This document shows, in pieces, positions 16,479 through 25,449 of a DNA stretch of 64,000 nucleotides (positions within the stretch are counted from its first letter, which is position 1; every line of letters begins with the position of its first letter). The translations under genes and the position numbers were made by a program. This DNA comes from Catenulispora sp. MAP5-51 (GTDB lineage: Bacteria > Actinomycetota > Actinomycetes > Streptomycetales > Catenulisporaceae). Where the stretch lies: the NCBI RefSeq assembly GCF_041261205.1, contig NZ_JBGCCH010000009.1, forward strand, positions 248,001-312,000. The letters are read 5' to 3'. Below the pieces are notes generated by a model. That model saw only the letters and a list, made by a program, of their open reading frames with translations. It did no database searches and had not been told where the DNA came from.

Positions 16479-17846
16479 GTGGTTGACATGCGAGAGCCGC
16501 TGTTCGCGGCGGGTATCTACTGCTGCGTACCGCACATCGACGATGACGATCAGAGCACTGTCGACGTCCGTGAGCTGAAATGCCGCGAGTACGCGCGGTC
16601 ACGCCGGCTGCGCGTGGCGCCCGCGGCGGTTCAGGCCGACGCCGTCCGCACGGTGTGGAAGACCAAGGGCGTCAAGCCGGGATGGACGGCGACGCTGGCG
16701 GCGGTGGAGCGCAAGAAGATCAATGACCTGATTCTCTACGCGCCCGGTTCCCTGCTGCGCCACCGCGCCCTGGATCTGGTGCGGCTGCTGAACGCCAGCG
16801 AGCGCAACGGGATCGTGCTGCACAGCGTCGGCGACGAGTGGGACCTGGCCGACCCGGCGCAGCGCCGCACCCTGATCGACCGCGCCTCGGTGGCCTGCCG
16901 CGCCGCGCAGGCGGTGTCGCGTGCCTCGCGCGCCGCCCACCGCGGTGCCGCCCTCGCCGGCCGCCCCCACGGCGGCGGACGCCGAGCCTTCGGCTACGAG
17001 GCGGGCATGGGCGAGCCGATCGCGGACGAATCGAAAGTGGTGCGCGAGGTGTTCGCGCGCTTCCTCGACGGGGAGACCCTGCGCGCCATCGCCTTCGACT
17101 TGAACGATCGCAAGGTCCCGACCGCCCTGGGCTCGGCCTGGACGGTCGGCGGCGTCGGCCGCATCCTCGACGCCCCCCGCTACGCCGGCATCCGCGTCTT
17201 CCGCGGCCAGGTCCGCACCGACGACGGCGACTACATGCTCGGCGCCTGGGAACCCTGCGTCAGCATCGAGGAGTGGGAACGCGTCCACACCCTGCGCGCC
17301 GAGGCAGCCCCCCGCCCCAACACCGGCCGCACCGGCGCCGGCCGCTCGGGCTACCTCCTCACCGGCCTGGTCGAGTGCATGGCCTGCGGCCACAGCATGG
17401 TCGGCTCGGTCGTCGGCGGCTACCGCATGTACGCCTGCGCCTCGACCCGCAACCAGCCGCCCGAGGCATGCGCCCGCTCGATCGGCGCGACCTCCTTCGA
17501 ACGGCACGTCCAGCAGGACGCGATCCGCATCCTCCAGGAATGGGACGTGGCCCGCGTGGCCTCCCTCCCGATGGTCGGCAACCGCCGCCCGGACACCCGT
17601 TCCCCGTACGACCCCGAACACGCCGCCTTCGGCGACATCCACGGCGGAGTGGTGGTCCGCTCGGCCTCCGCGATCGACGGCATAGTCACCGGCCCGGACG
17701 CCGGCCAGGACTGGCCCCGCGTACCGCTCCGGCGCCGCGCTGAGGTGCTGCGGTTCCTGTACACGGTGATCCGCGTCGGGCCGAAGACGACGAGCCGGGG
17801 AGTGTTCGACCCGGGGCGGATCGCTTTGGTGCCGCATCCGCTGTAG
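16479..17846 (+). CDS. Large serine-recombinase family protein lacking catalytic residues
   Basis: 455 residues with the usual order: N-terminal resolvase-like domain (about 1-160), 'recombinase' DNA-binding domain (about 165-275; AGRPHGGGRRAFGYE, GETLRAIAFDLNDRKVPT), zinc ribbon (about 285-345; CMACGHSMVG and YACASTR/EACARS) and C-terminal helical part. The nucleophile region, normally YxRxS, reads GIYCCVPHIDDDDQS, with no Arg and no Ser at the expected positions. The DRLxR region reads ILYAPGSLLRHR, so the Asp-Arg pair is also lost. Fold and DNA-binding parts are kept while active-site residues are not. GTG 16479 is used; ATG 16488 is also possible. No attachment site was identified. It may bind DNA without cutting it. 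Confidence 0.85.
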   Translation: MVDMREPLFAAGIYCCVPHIDDDDQSTVDVRELKCREYARSRRLRVAPAAVQADAVRTVWKTKGVKPGWTATLAAVERKKINDLILYAPGSLLRHRALDLVRLLNASERNGIVLHSVGDEWDLADPAQRRTLIDRASVACRAAQAVSRASRAAHRGAALAGRPHGGGRRAFGYEAGMGEPIADESKVVREVFARFLDGETLRAIAFDLNDRKVPTALGSAWTVGGVGRILDAPRYAGIRVFRGQVRTDDGDYMLGAWEPCVSIEEWERVHTLRAEAAPRPNTGRTGAGRSGYLLTGLVECMACGHSMVGSVVGGYRMYACASTRNQPPEACARSIGATSFERHVQQDAIRILQEWDVARVASLPMVGNRRPDTRSPYDPEHAAFGDIHGGVVVRSASAIDGIVTGPDAGQDWPRVPLRRRAEVLRFLYTVIRVGPKTTSRGVFDPGRIALVPHPL

Positions 17847-18117
17847 GACGGGGCGGGGCAGTTGGCGGCGGCTGGGACTGGCGGCTTGGTGCCCGTTCTT
17901 GGTCGGTGGTGGTCGGGCGCTCAGGTCTTGATCATCGGCGGCGGGGCGGGCGGCAGCGCGGCAGGGCGGCAGGCTGGTTACCGGCGGCTGTTGCCAGTTG
18001 CTGATTGTCGGCCGCTGGTGCCGGCGCTGGTTGCCGGTAGTCGCGCGCGGGCATCGCATCACCGGCGGCTGAGCGCCGGCCCATGATCTCCGGGGGCCGG
18101 GTGGCGCGCGGGGGTCG

Positions 18118-18690
18118 TCACCCTGCCCCCGGGTGCTTGGTGCGCCAGGTGCTCTTCTTCGCCTGGTTGCCGCAGCGGTCCATCGAGCACCAGCGGCGGG
18201 TGCCGGGGCGGGATGTGTCCAGGAACCAGGCGCCGCAGTTCGGCCCGGCGCAGTCGCGCACGCGGGGCAGCAGTGGCGAGGTCGCCAGATCCACGGCGTC
18301 GCGGGCGATGGTCGACAGGAGCGCGGCGACGGGATCGGCCGCGGTGTGGGTCAGGGCGCCGTGTTCGTCCAGGAGCGGGTGCGGGGGCGGCGCCGAGGCC
18401 GCCTTGTTCAGCAAGCTTCGGGCTTCGGGCGGGCAATCGGCTGGGCTCGTGGCACGGGCTGCCTTCAGAAGCGCGTAGACGGCTTCGCGGGTCTGGCGCG
18501 CGAGGCGCAGTGTGGCGGGCGGCGGCGCGGTGATTGCGATGTCCGCGTCAAAAGGGCCGAGAAGCCGAATCCAGGCGACCAGATCCTCGGGCGTCGCGAG
18601 TTCCTCGACCGCGCCCTCGGTTCCACGCCATCTCAGGGTGCGGATGAAGTCCAGGCTCAGCCTGCCGGAACCTGTGCGGAACTCTGACAT
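18118..18690 (-). CDS. ABATE/CGNR zinc-finger transcriptional regulator
   Basis: 190 residues. The N-terminal ABATE domain (SGRLSLDFIRTLRWRG...) probably binds a small ligand; the C-terminal CGNR finger has four Cys (RDCAGPNCGAWFLD and WCSMDRCGNQAKK) and recognises DNA. ATG 18690 is taken because the family starts just before LDF; a frame extension to 18735 crosses the operator. It is divergent from an MFS exporter, the usual arrangement in which the regulator controls the pump. Confidence 0.9.
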   Translation of the reverse strand: MSEFRTGSGRLSLDFIRTLRWRGTEGAVEELATPEDLVAWIRLLGPFDADIAITAPPPATLRLARQTREAVYALLKAARATSPADCPPEARSLLNKAASAPPPHPLLDEHGALTHTAADPVAALLSTIARDAVDLATSPLLPRVRDCAGPNCGAWFLDTSRPGTRRWCSMDRCGNQAKKSTWRTKHPGAG

Positions 18691-18710
18691 GCCCCCCAGC
18701 GTACCCCGAT

Positions 18711-18760
18711 CGGAACCAGTTTGACTGGTGTACATTGACGGAACCCTTTAAACCGGTTCC
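18711..18760. promoter_or_regulatory. Paired operators between CGNR regulator and MFS pump
   Basis: Two palindromes lie in the 83-nt divergent gap: ACCAGT-TTG-ACTGGT (18715-18729) and GGAACC-N9-GGTTCC (18740-18760). Both begin with CGGAACC (18711 and 18739), 28 nt apart. They probably bind the CGNR regulator and cover both promoters. Confidence 0.6.
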
Positions 18761-18773
18761 CGCGAGGTGACTC

Positions 18774-20000
18774 TTGTCCGCACTCGTCGCACCAGTACCA
18801 GCACCCGACCCCGACTCCGCCCCCGCCCTGAAACCGGCCCTGAGCCGGCCGCTGACCCTGCTGCTGTCGCTCGCGTGCGGCGTCGCCGTCGCGAACATCT
18901 ACTTCCCGCAGGCCATCAGTCCACTGATAGCCACCGGCCTGAACACGAGTAAGAGCTCCGCCGCGCTCGTCACCACCTGCTCCCAATTCGGCTACGCGGC
19001 CGGCATCTTCCTGCTCGTCCCGCTCGGCGACCGCCTGCGCCACCGCCGCCTGGTCACCACGTTGCTGCTGCTCACCGCCGTCGCGCTGGTGCTCGCCGGA
19101 ACCGCGGCCACGCTGCCGGTCCTGGCCGTGGCCAGCACCCTGATAGGTCTGACCACCGTCGTCCCGCAGATCCTGATCCCCATGGCCGCCGGCCTCGCCG
19201 AGCCCGAACGCCGGGGCGAGGTGACCGGGACCCTGCTGTCCGGGCTGATCGGCGGAATCCTTTTGGCCCGCACGTTTTCCGGCACCCTCGGCCAGTGGCT
19301 CGGCTGGCGCGCGCCGTATCTGTTGGCGGCCGCCGCAGTGTTGGCGCTGGCGATGGCGATGGCCGCGTTCCTGCCGACGACGACGCCCAGCACCGCCGAG
19401 CGCTACCCCAAGCTCCTGGCCGCGGCGGTGCGCCTGATGAGAACCGAACCGCTGCTCCGGCGCTCGTGCCAGTACCAGGTCCTGGTGTTCGCGGCGTTCA
19501 GCGCGGCCTGGACCGCGCTGGCGCTGCACGTCACCGGCCCCGAGTACCGCCTCGGCACGCCTGCGGTCGGCGTGCTGGCGCTGGTCGGTGCCGGAAGCAT
19601 GCTGGCGACGCCGCGCGCCGGCCGTGCCACCGACCGGTGGGGGCCGGACGCGGTGAATCTCCGTTGCCTGCTCGGGGTTCTGGCCGCCGCGGCCGTGTTG
19701 TTGCTCGGTGCCCTCGGCGGAGTGCTCGGGCTTGCCGGTCTGGCCGTCGGCATGCTCGCGCTCGATGTCGCGATGCAGTCCGGCCAGGTCGCGAACCAGG
19801 CGCGCATCTTCGCGCTGCGGCCCCGAGAGCGTGCGCGCCTGAACACCGCGTATATGACCTGCGCCTTCCTCGGCGGCAGTGCGGGGTCGTGGCTCGGGGT
19901 GCGGGCGTATTCGTCCTTCGGATGGCAGGGGGTCTGCGGGATCGTCGCCGTCCTGGGCGGTCTCGCGCTGGCGCTGTGTTTGGCGCGCCGAAGGGGCTGA
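18774..20000 (+). CDS. MFS transporter (drug-efflux type)
   Basis: 408 residues with about 12 membrane helices. TTG start at 18774 follows GAGGTGA at 5 nt; no better ATG/GTG exists before the first helix (PLTLLLSLACGVAVANIYFP). The loop 2-3 motif GDRLRHRR is the conserved MFS signature, and PEYRLGTPAVGVLALVGAGS begins the C-terminal half. Similar to bacterial proton-driven multidrug or metabolite exporters (DHA1 group). Divergent from and probably controlled by the CGNR regulator. Confidence 0.92.
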   Translation: MSALVAPVPAPDPDSAPALKPALSRPLTLLLSLACGVAVANIYFPQAISPLIATGLNTSKSSAALVTTCSQFGYAAGIFLLVPLGDRLRHRRLVTTLLLLTAVALVLAGTAATLPVLAVASTLIGLTTVVPQILIPMAAGLAEPERRGEVTGTLLSGLIGGILLARTFSGTLGQWLGWRAPYLLAAAAVLALAMAMAAFLPTTTPSTAERYPKLLAAAVRLMRTEPLLRRSCQYQVLVFAAFSAAWTALALHVTGPEYRLGTPAVGVLALVGAGSMLATPRAGRATDRWGPDAVNLRCLLGVLAAAAVLLLGALGGVLGLAGLAVGMLALDVAMQSGQVANQARIFALRPRERARLNTAYMTCAFLGGSAGSWLGVRAYSSFGWQGVCGIVAVLGGLALALCLARRRG

Positions 20001-20003
20001 TGC

Positions 20004-20552
20004 TCAGACGCCGTCGGCCGCGCCGCCGTTCGGCGCCGGGCAGCCGTGCGCCTCCGACCCCATGTCGATCACCGGCACCGGGTTCAGCCCGAGATGCGCC
20101 GCTATCCGCGTCAGCAGCGCGTCCTGCGCCGCCAGATGCTCCTGCAACTGCGCGGCCTCGTGCAGGGTGGCGCTGGCGTCGTGGTACGTCGCCTCGCTGC
20201 GCGCGTCGGCGGCGGCAGCCTGCACGTTCTGCCCGACCATGATCACCGACAGCAGCACCAGCTGCAGGAAGGTCTGCGCGACCCACGCCACGATCGTCGA
20301 GGCGCCGCCGCGGATGGCCGAGGGCAGGCTGATCATGTCGAAGGCGGCGAACAGGTACGCGCACCACATCGAGCCCACGGCCTTGGTGATGAGCAGCGCG
20401 GCCCGGGTGTTGAACCGGGTGAACGCGTTGTCGGTGCGGTGCTGGTCGGCGACCTTCACCGGGCCGTTGGCGTGCCGCGCGGTGATGTGCGGGTGCGGGA
20501 TGTGCTCGTAGTGCAGGTGCTTGGCGCGGTCCAGCGGGTTCGTCGGGCTCAT
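20004..20552 (-). CDS. DUF1003-like small membrane protein
   Basis: 182 residues. A His-rich N-terminus (HLHYEHIPHPHITARH) is followed by two membrane helices (about 55-75 and 95-115) and then a helical tail of about 50 residues (VGQNVQAAAADARSEATYHDA, LHEAAQLQEHLAAQDALLTRI). The two helices separated by a short loop, then MxQNxQ, match the DUF1003 pattern. Function unknown. It ends 3 nt from the MFS stop on the opposite strand. Confidence 0.75.
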   Translation of the reverse strand: MSPTNPLDRAKHLHYEHIPHPHITARHANGPVKVADQHRTDNAFTRFNTRAALLITKAVGSMWCAYLFAAFDMISLPSAIRGGASTIVAWVAQTFLQLVLLSVIMVGQNVQAAAADARSEATYHDASATLHEAAQLQEHLAAQDALLTRIAAHLGLNPVPVIDMGSEAHGCPAPNGGAADGV

Positions 20553-20635
20553 CGGGCTCGGGCTCTCCTGTCGGCAGGGGGCGACGCCCGACGGGGACGG
20601 CGCCGTTCGTCGGCGCCGCGCACCGGCGAGCGGGA

Positions 20636-22672
20636 TCAGTTCACGCAGGTGATCCCGTTGTCCATGGCGATGCCGGAGGAGTCCGCCGGATCCTGGGTGC
20701 CGGAAGGATCAGGGTTCGCAGGATCCGCCGGGCCCGATCCGGCCGTGTCGCTCGGTGCCGGGGGCTGGGGGCCACCGGGCGGAGTGTAGTCGGCCCCCAG
20801 TCTGATCAGCACATGGCCGGCCGCGGTGCGGGCCGAGGGCGCCGGCACGGCCTGCAGGCCGAGGGCGGCCGCGAGTTGTCCGGCGGCCTTCGCGGCGCCC
20901 CTGCCGTACACAATCGTGCTGTGGCTTTGCGCGGCCGCGCCGCTGGTCTTGTCCACCGGCCAGCCGGACGCGGCCAGCCAGTCCCCGACCGAGGTGGCCA
21001 GGCCGCTCCTGGCGGTCGCGTTGTAGAGGTCGACGACGGTGTGGGTGTCCGTGGGCGCGATCGCGGCCGGGCGCATGCCGGTGCCCGCGCCGCGGGCGGC
21101 CGGCAGCGGCGGCAGGGCCGGGGTGCCGCCGGCGAGCTGCGGCGAACCGGCCGGCAGGCCCGCCCCGCCCTGCTGCTCCGGCAGCACCGAACGGCCCTGC
21201 CCGAGCCCGGCGCTCCCCTCGGTCAGGGACTGCGGCCCGAGCGCGGAGCCCGGATCCCCGTTGTTCTCAGCGTTCTGCGCCATCTCGTCGGCGAACTCCT
21301 TGGCGTCGCCGAACCCGGTCATCACGATCTGCCGGATCTGCAACGGGTCCACCGTGTTGACCGAGCCGTCGCCGGGCAGCACCGGCTGCCCGGTGATCGG
21401 CAGCTCCCGGAAGTCGGCGTCGCCGTCGGTCAGGTTCTGCGCCCGGGCGGCGAAGTCCAGCACGTCCCAGGAGTCGTCGATGACCACGTCCTTCTTCACC
21501 ACGTCGAACAGCGCCTGCATCTTGCCCAGGTCGCCGATCACGCCCTCGGACTTCAGCTTGTGCATCACCGAGGCCAGGAACGCCTGCTGGCGCCGGTTGC
21601 GGTCGAAGTCGCCGCGCAGCAGGTGGAAGCGCTGGCGCACGAACTGCAGCGCGGTCGGCGCGTCCAGCAGCGAGTGGCCGGCCGGCAGCTTCAGCCCGGT
21701 GCCGGCGCCGTCCTCGATCGGGTCGTCCACCGGGTGGTTCAGGCAGACCTCGATCGGGCCCACGGCCTGGGCCACGTCGTAGAAGCCCAGCAGGTTGATC
21801 TCGGCCAGGTGGTCCACGTGCTCGCCGGTGAGCAGCTGCACGGCCCGGATCGTGGACTCCCGGCCCACCTCGCGGCTGATCTTCTCGATCTGGGCCTGGT
21901 CGGTCATGCCGGAGGCCTTCAGCCGGTCCACCGCGATCTGCTTGGCCCGGCCGTACGCCTCCTTGATCTTGTGCATGCCCAGGTCCGGGATGTCGCCGAC
22001 GGCCGAGGTGCCGCCGGGCTCCTCGACGTAGTCGTCCCGGGCGATGGAGAACGCGGTCACCCGGCCGCCGTCCGCCGGGATGTGCATGAAGATCAGGACG
22101 TTGGCGTTGTAGCCGCCGATGTCGGAGGAGCCGGCGTGCAGTTCCTGCTCGACGAAGTCGGTCGGCAGGTCGTTGCCGTTCATGTCCTTGCGCGAGTCCA
22201 GGCCGATCAGCAGCAGGTTGACCGAGCCGTCCAGGTGCGGGGCGACGTAGCCCTTCTCGCCGGAGCGGATCTGGTTGATCGCGTCGGAGGTGTACAGGCC
22301 GGAGGTCAGATTGTGGTACGCGGCCCAGGTCGCGGCACTGGCCAGGAGGATCGCGGCCGAGGCGGTGCAGGCCAGGGTGCGGGCCGCGACCGTGAGGCGG
22401 CGCCGGCGCGGCGAGGGGGGCTGGCGCCGCTCGGGACGCTCCCGGCGCTCGCCGTGGCCGGACCATGGCTGGCCGGGTCGGCCTGGCTGACCGGGCCGAC
22501 CGGTCGCGCGCGGCGGCTGCTGCGGCCGCGGGCTCCAGTAGCGCAGGTCGTCCTGCGGACGCGAGCCCGGCGCGCGCGGGGACAGGTCGTACGGCGGCTG
22601 CGGCCTCGGCCGCCGCGGCTGATTTCGGTCAGGTGGCTGATTTCGGTCAGGCGGCGGAGTGCGGTCAGGCAC
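20636..22672 (-). CDS. LytR-CpsA-Psr (LCP) family glycopolymer ligase with LytR C-terminal domain
   Basis: 678 residues. A Pro/Arg-rich cytoplasmic tail (about 1-95; opens with DRxPPPDRNQ repeats) precedes one membrane helix (TLACTASAAILLASAATWAA), the LCP catalytic domain (about 150-370; VNLLLIGLDSRKD, IARDDYVE, and the Arg-rich FVRQRFHLLRGDFDRNRRQQ that binds pyrophosphate) and a LytR_C domain (about 545-640). LCP enzymes attach wall teichoic acid- or arabinogalactan-like polymers to peptidoglycan outside the membrane. GTG start overlaps the stop of the upstream membrane gene by 8 nt, so the two are coupled. Confidence 0.95.
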   Translation of the reverse strand: MPDRTPPPDRNQPPDRNQPRRPRPQPPYDLSPRAPGSRPQDDLRYWSPRPQQPPRATGRPGQPGRPGQPWSGHGERRERPERRQPPSPRRRRLTVAARTLACTASAAILLASAATWAAYHNLTSGLYTSDAINQIRSGEKGYVAPHLDGSVNLLLIGLDSRKDMNGNDLPTDFVEQELHAGSSDIGGYNANVLIFMHIPADGGRVTAFSIARDDYVEEPGGTSAVGDIPDLGMHKIKEAYGRAKQIAVDRLKASGMTDQAQIEKISREVGRESTIRAVQLLTGEHVDHLAEINLLGFYDVAQAVGPIEVCLNHPVDDPIEDGAGTGLKLPAGHSLLDAPTALQFVRQRFHLLRGDFDRNRRQQAFLASVMHKLKSEGVIGDLGKMQALFDVVKKDVVIDDSWDVLDFAARAQNLTDGDADFRELPITGQPVLPGDGSVNTVDPLQIRQIVMTGFGDAKEFADEMAQNAENNGDPGSALGPQSLTEGSAGLGQGRSVLPEQQGGAGLPAGSPQLAGGTPALPPLPAARGAGTGMRPAAIAPTDTHTVVDLYNATARSGLATSVGDWLAASGWPVDKTSGAAAQSHSTIVYGRGAAKAAGQLAAALGLQAVPAPSARTAAGHVLIRLGADYTPPGGPQPPAPSDTAGSGPADPANPDPSGTQDPADSSGIAMDNGITCVN

Positions 22673-23087
22673 GGGCCGACCTCCGGCGGGCGACCCGGCG
22701 TAACAGCGCGACGGCCACGGTGGCCGCCAGCGTCACCGCCATCGGCGGGAAGGCGTCGATCATGCCGTGCGCCACGGCGACCGCCTGCCTGCTGCCCGAT
22801 CCGGACACGTCGAAGAGCTCGCGGCCCACGCACATCGCCCAGATCGCCATCGGTGCCAGCGGCAGCACCCACCACAGCCCGGCCGGCCGCACCCGCAGCG
22901 CCGCCAGCGAGGCGGCCCCCGCGCACAGGACCGCGAACACCACGCCGCCGAAGAACATCCCGATCGCCGGCGCGAGCACGAGCAGCACCGTGACGCGACC
23001 GGCCGTGACCGGCTGCGATCGGCCGCGTCTGGCGGGCGCCCGGTGTCCTGTGCCGGAGGTGCCGTGAGTGCCGGGGCTGTGAGGCAT
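22665..23087 (-). CDS. DUF6542-like four-helix membrane protein
   Basis: 140 residues; four membrane helices (VTVLLVLAPAIGMFFGGVVF, ASLAALRVRPAGLWWVLPLA, ...AIWAMCVGREL, MAVTLAATVAVALL). ATG 23087 is favoured because GAGG lies 9 nt before it; ATG 23096 is an alternative. Pattern and length resemble the actinobacterial DUF6542 group, often encoded next to LCP or cell-wall genes. Its stop overlaps the LCP start, so it may help the ligase. Function not known. Confidence 0.75.
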   Translation of the reverse strand: MPHSPGTHGTSGTGHRAPARRGRSQPVTAGRVTVLLVLAPAIGMFFGGVVFAVLCAGAASLAALRVRPAGLWWVLPLAPMAIWAMCVGRELFDVSGSGSRQAVAVAHGMIDAFPPMAVTLAATVAVALLRRVARRRSARA

Positions 23088-23154
23088 GTGGCACATCCTC
23101 ACATCTTGGGCGTCAGTGGTGGGATAAGACCGGGAAGTGTCTGATGCCGCACTC

Positions 23155-23199
23155 ATCAGCTGATCGGACGATTGGTCCCCGGGGTCGACTTAGGTCCCC
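23155..23199. promoter_or_regulatory. Candidate regulatory sites before the MacB-like ABC operon
   Basis: Contains a 10-bp palindrome ATCAGCTGAT (23155-23164) and two direct GGTCCCC repeats (23174-23180 and 23193-23199) 19 nt apart, about two helical turns. The spacing suits tandem binding of the operon's own NarL-type regulator. Inferred from form and position. Confidence 0.4.
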
Positions 23200-23258
23200 T
23201 GCGAAGACAGGTGATAGCACCCCTGATTCCGCGCACGCTCCGCGCGAGTCTGGATCAC

Positions 23259-24089
23259 ATGACAGTTATGGAAGACGCGCTGCGTCTGGAATCAGTGAGC
23301 AAGACGTTCGGCGGCCAGGTGAAGGTCGCCGCATTGGACCAGGTCAGCCTCGGTCTGCCCTACGGCACCTTCACGGCCGTCATGGGTCCCTCCGGCTCGG
23401 GCAAGAGCACCCTGCTCAACTGCGCCTCCGGTCTGGAGCGCCCGGATTCCGGCCGGATCCTGATCGGCGGCCAGGACCTGGACACCTCCGACGAGACCGC
23501 CGCCACGCGCTTCCGGCGCGGCCGCATCGGCTTCGTGTTCCAGGCGTTCAACCTGCTGCCGACGCTGACCGTCTGGCAGAACGTGCTGCTGCCGGCGCGG
23601 ATCGCCGGGACCCCGATGACCAAGGCGGACCGGGAGCGCGCCCGCGCCCTGCTGGAGCGGATCGGCCTCGGCGACCGGCTGGACCACCGTCCGGCCGAGC
23701 TGTCCGGCGGCCAGCAGCAGCGGGTCGCGATCGCCCGGGCCGTCGTGAACCGGCCCGCGCTGCTGTTCGCCGACGAGCCGACCGGCGCGCTGGACTCGGC
23801 CCGCGCCGCCGAGGTGCTGATGCTGCTCGGCGAGTCGGTGCGGGAGTTCGGGCAGACCGTGGTGATGGTGACGCACGACCCGGTCGCCGCTGCCTACGCC
23901 GACCGCGTGCTGTTCCTGGCCGACGGCCGGATCGTGGACGAGATGCGCGCGCCGCAGGCCGCCGGGGTGGCGGCGCGGATGGCCGCGTTCCGTCCCTCCG
24001 GCGCCGGGCAAGGCGCCGGCCAGGGCGTTGGGCAGGGCGTCGGGCAGGGCGCGGGCTCCGCGCGCCGCTACACCGGATCGGCGGCCTGA
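23259..24089 (+). CDS. ABC transporter ATP-binding protein (MacB/LolD type)
   Basis: 276 residues. Walker A GPSGSGKST, Q-loop FVFQAFNLLPTLT, signature ELSGGQQQRVAIARA, Walker B LLFADEPTGALDS and H-loop MVTHDPVAAAYADR; the LPTLT and TGALDS forms are typical of the MacB/LolD subgroup. An unusual C-terminal tail after about residue 245 is built of Gly-Gln repeats (GAGQGVGQGVGQGAG). ATG 23259 is used (ATG 23268 also possible). The FtsX-like permease starts 1 nt after the stop, followed by a kinase and regulator: a sensor-transporter operon of the antimicrobial peptide-resistance type. Confidence 0.94.
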   Translation: MTVMEDALRLESVSKTFGGQVKVAALDQVSLGLPYGTFTAVMGPSGSGKSTLLNCASGLERPDSGRILIGGQDLDTSDETAATRFRRGRIGFVFQAFNLLPTLTVWQNVLLPARIAGTPMTKADRERARALLERIGLGDRLDHRPAELSGGQQQRVAIARAVVNRPALLFADEPTGALDSARAAEVLMLLGESVREFGQTVVMVTHDPVAAAYADRVLFLADGRIVDEMRAPQAAGVAARMAAFRPSGAGQGAGQGVGQGVGQGAGSARRYTGSAA

Positions 24090-24090
24090 C

Positions 24091-25440
24091 ATGCGTACCG
24101 TGAGCCTGAGCAACCTGCGGCACCGCCGCGCGGCCTACCTCGCCTCCTTCCTGAACCTGTTCCTCGGCGGCGCGATCCTCACCGGCTTCGCCTCCCTGTA
24201 CGAGACCGGCAGCACCCCGGGCCTGGCCAAGGCCGACCGCTCGGCGCTGCAGACGATGGCCCTGGTCATCGGCGGCTGGGGCGCCCTGATCATCGCCTTC
24301 GGCACCGCCGCGACGCTGAGCCTGGCGGTCCAGCAGCGGGAGAAGGAGATCGCGCTGCTCAAGGCGGCCGGCGCGCTGCCCCGGCAGATCCGCCGCATGA
24401 TCATGACCGAGACCGCGGTGCTGCTGGCGGCGGCCGCGATCCCGGCGGTGCCGGCCGGCATGGCCGTCGGCCACACCGTCCTGGCCACGCTGAAGTCCAC
24501 GCACCAGGTCTCGGACGGAGTCGGCCTGAAGTTCGGCGCCACGACCCTGGCGATCGGCCTCGGCGACATCGCGCTGGCCGCCCTGGTGGCCGCGATCGTG
24601 GCCGGGCGCCGCGCCGCGAATCAGAGCACGGCGACCGCGCTGGTCTCCGCCGCGACCGAGGACACCGGGATGTCGCGCAAGCGCAAGATCGCGGGGATCG
24701 TGTTCATCGCGCTCGGCCTGGACGCCGGGGTGATGAGCGCGACCCTGATGAAGAACCAGGGCTACGCCACCATGTCCACCGCCGGCCAGGCCTGCATCCT
24801 CACCGGTATCGGGCTGGCGCTGCTGGCCCCGGCCCTGATCCGGGCCGCCGTCGCGGTCCTGGGCCCGCTGATGCGCCGCGGCGGCGGCTACCTGGCCGAG
24901 GCCGAACTGCGCCGGCACTCCCGGCAGGCCGCGGGCGTCCTGATGCCGGTGATCCTGTTCGTCGCGCTGGCCAACGGCGCGCTGTACCAGCAGTTCATCC
25001 AGGACGACGCCAACCGCGCGCAGCACATCGCGATGTCCGCCGACGACAAGGGCGTGCAGACTCTCAGCTTCCTGGTGGTCGGCATGATCGCGCTGTTCGC
25101 GGCGGTGGTCGTGGCGAACATCGCGGTGGCCACGACGCTGCACCGCCGCCGGGAGTTCGGGCAGCGGCGCCTGATCGGCGACACGCCGGGGGAGGTGCGG
25201 CGCTCGCTGGGCTGGGAGACGTGCGCGATCCTGATCGCCGGCCTGGTCTTCGGCACGCTGGCGGCGCTGGCCGGGGTCATCCCGTTCAGCTACGCCAAGA
25301 CCGGCCACCTGATGCCGCAGCAGAGCCTGTGGGTGTTCTTCGCGGTGGCCGTGAGCGTCACGGTGCTGACTCTGGCCGCGAGTCTGGGTGCGGCCCGGCG
25401 GGTGCTGAACGTGCCCGCGCTCGCCGCGATGGGCGGGTAG
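24091..25440 (+). CDS. FtsX-like ABC permease
   Basis: 449 residues in two similar halves, each with FtsX-type helices. First half: GALIIAFGTAATLSLAVQQREKEIALLKAAGALPRQIRRM, where the QREKEIALLKAAGA segment is the classic FtsX signature read in two parts. Second half: LFAAVVVANIAVATTL...RRREFGQRRLIG. No large periplasmic MacB domain, so it more likely moves or senses lipids or peptides in the membrane than drives an outer complex. Start ATG 24091 abuts the ATPase stop. Partner kinase follows at 25450. Confidence 0.93.
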   Translation: MRTVSLSNLRHRRAAYLASFLNLFLGGAILTGFASLYETGSTPGLAKADRSALQTMALVIGGWGALIIAFGTAATLSLAVQQREKEIALLKAAGALPRQIRRMIMTETAVLLAAAAIPAVPAGMAVGHTVLATLKSTHQVSDGVGLKFGATTLAIGLGDIALAALVAAIVAGRRAANQSTATALVSAATEDTGMSRKRKIAGIVFIALGLDAGVMSATLMKNQGYATMSTAGQACILTGIGLALLAPALIRAAVAVLGPLMRRGGGYLAEAELRRHSRQAAGVLMPVILFVALANGALYQQFIQDDANRAQHIAMSADDKGVQTLSFLVVGMIALFAAVVVANIAVATTLHRRREFGQRRLIGDTPGEVRRSLGWETCAILIAGLVFGTLAALAGVIPFSYAKTGHLMPQQSLWVFFAVAVSVTVLTLAASLGAARRVLNVPALAAMGG

Positions 25441-25449
25441 GGCCCGATA

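Noticed and set aside
16479-17846. Integrated phage or conjugative element marked by the serine recombinase
   Set aside because: No phage or transfer genes, no tRNA and no repeated att-like ends nearby; the protein lacks catalytic residues.
17847-18117. Possible Gly/Ala-rich small gene after the serine recombinase
   Set aside because: No ribosome site, no conserved motif; composition follows local GC bias.
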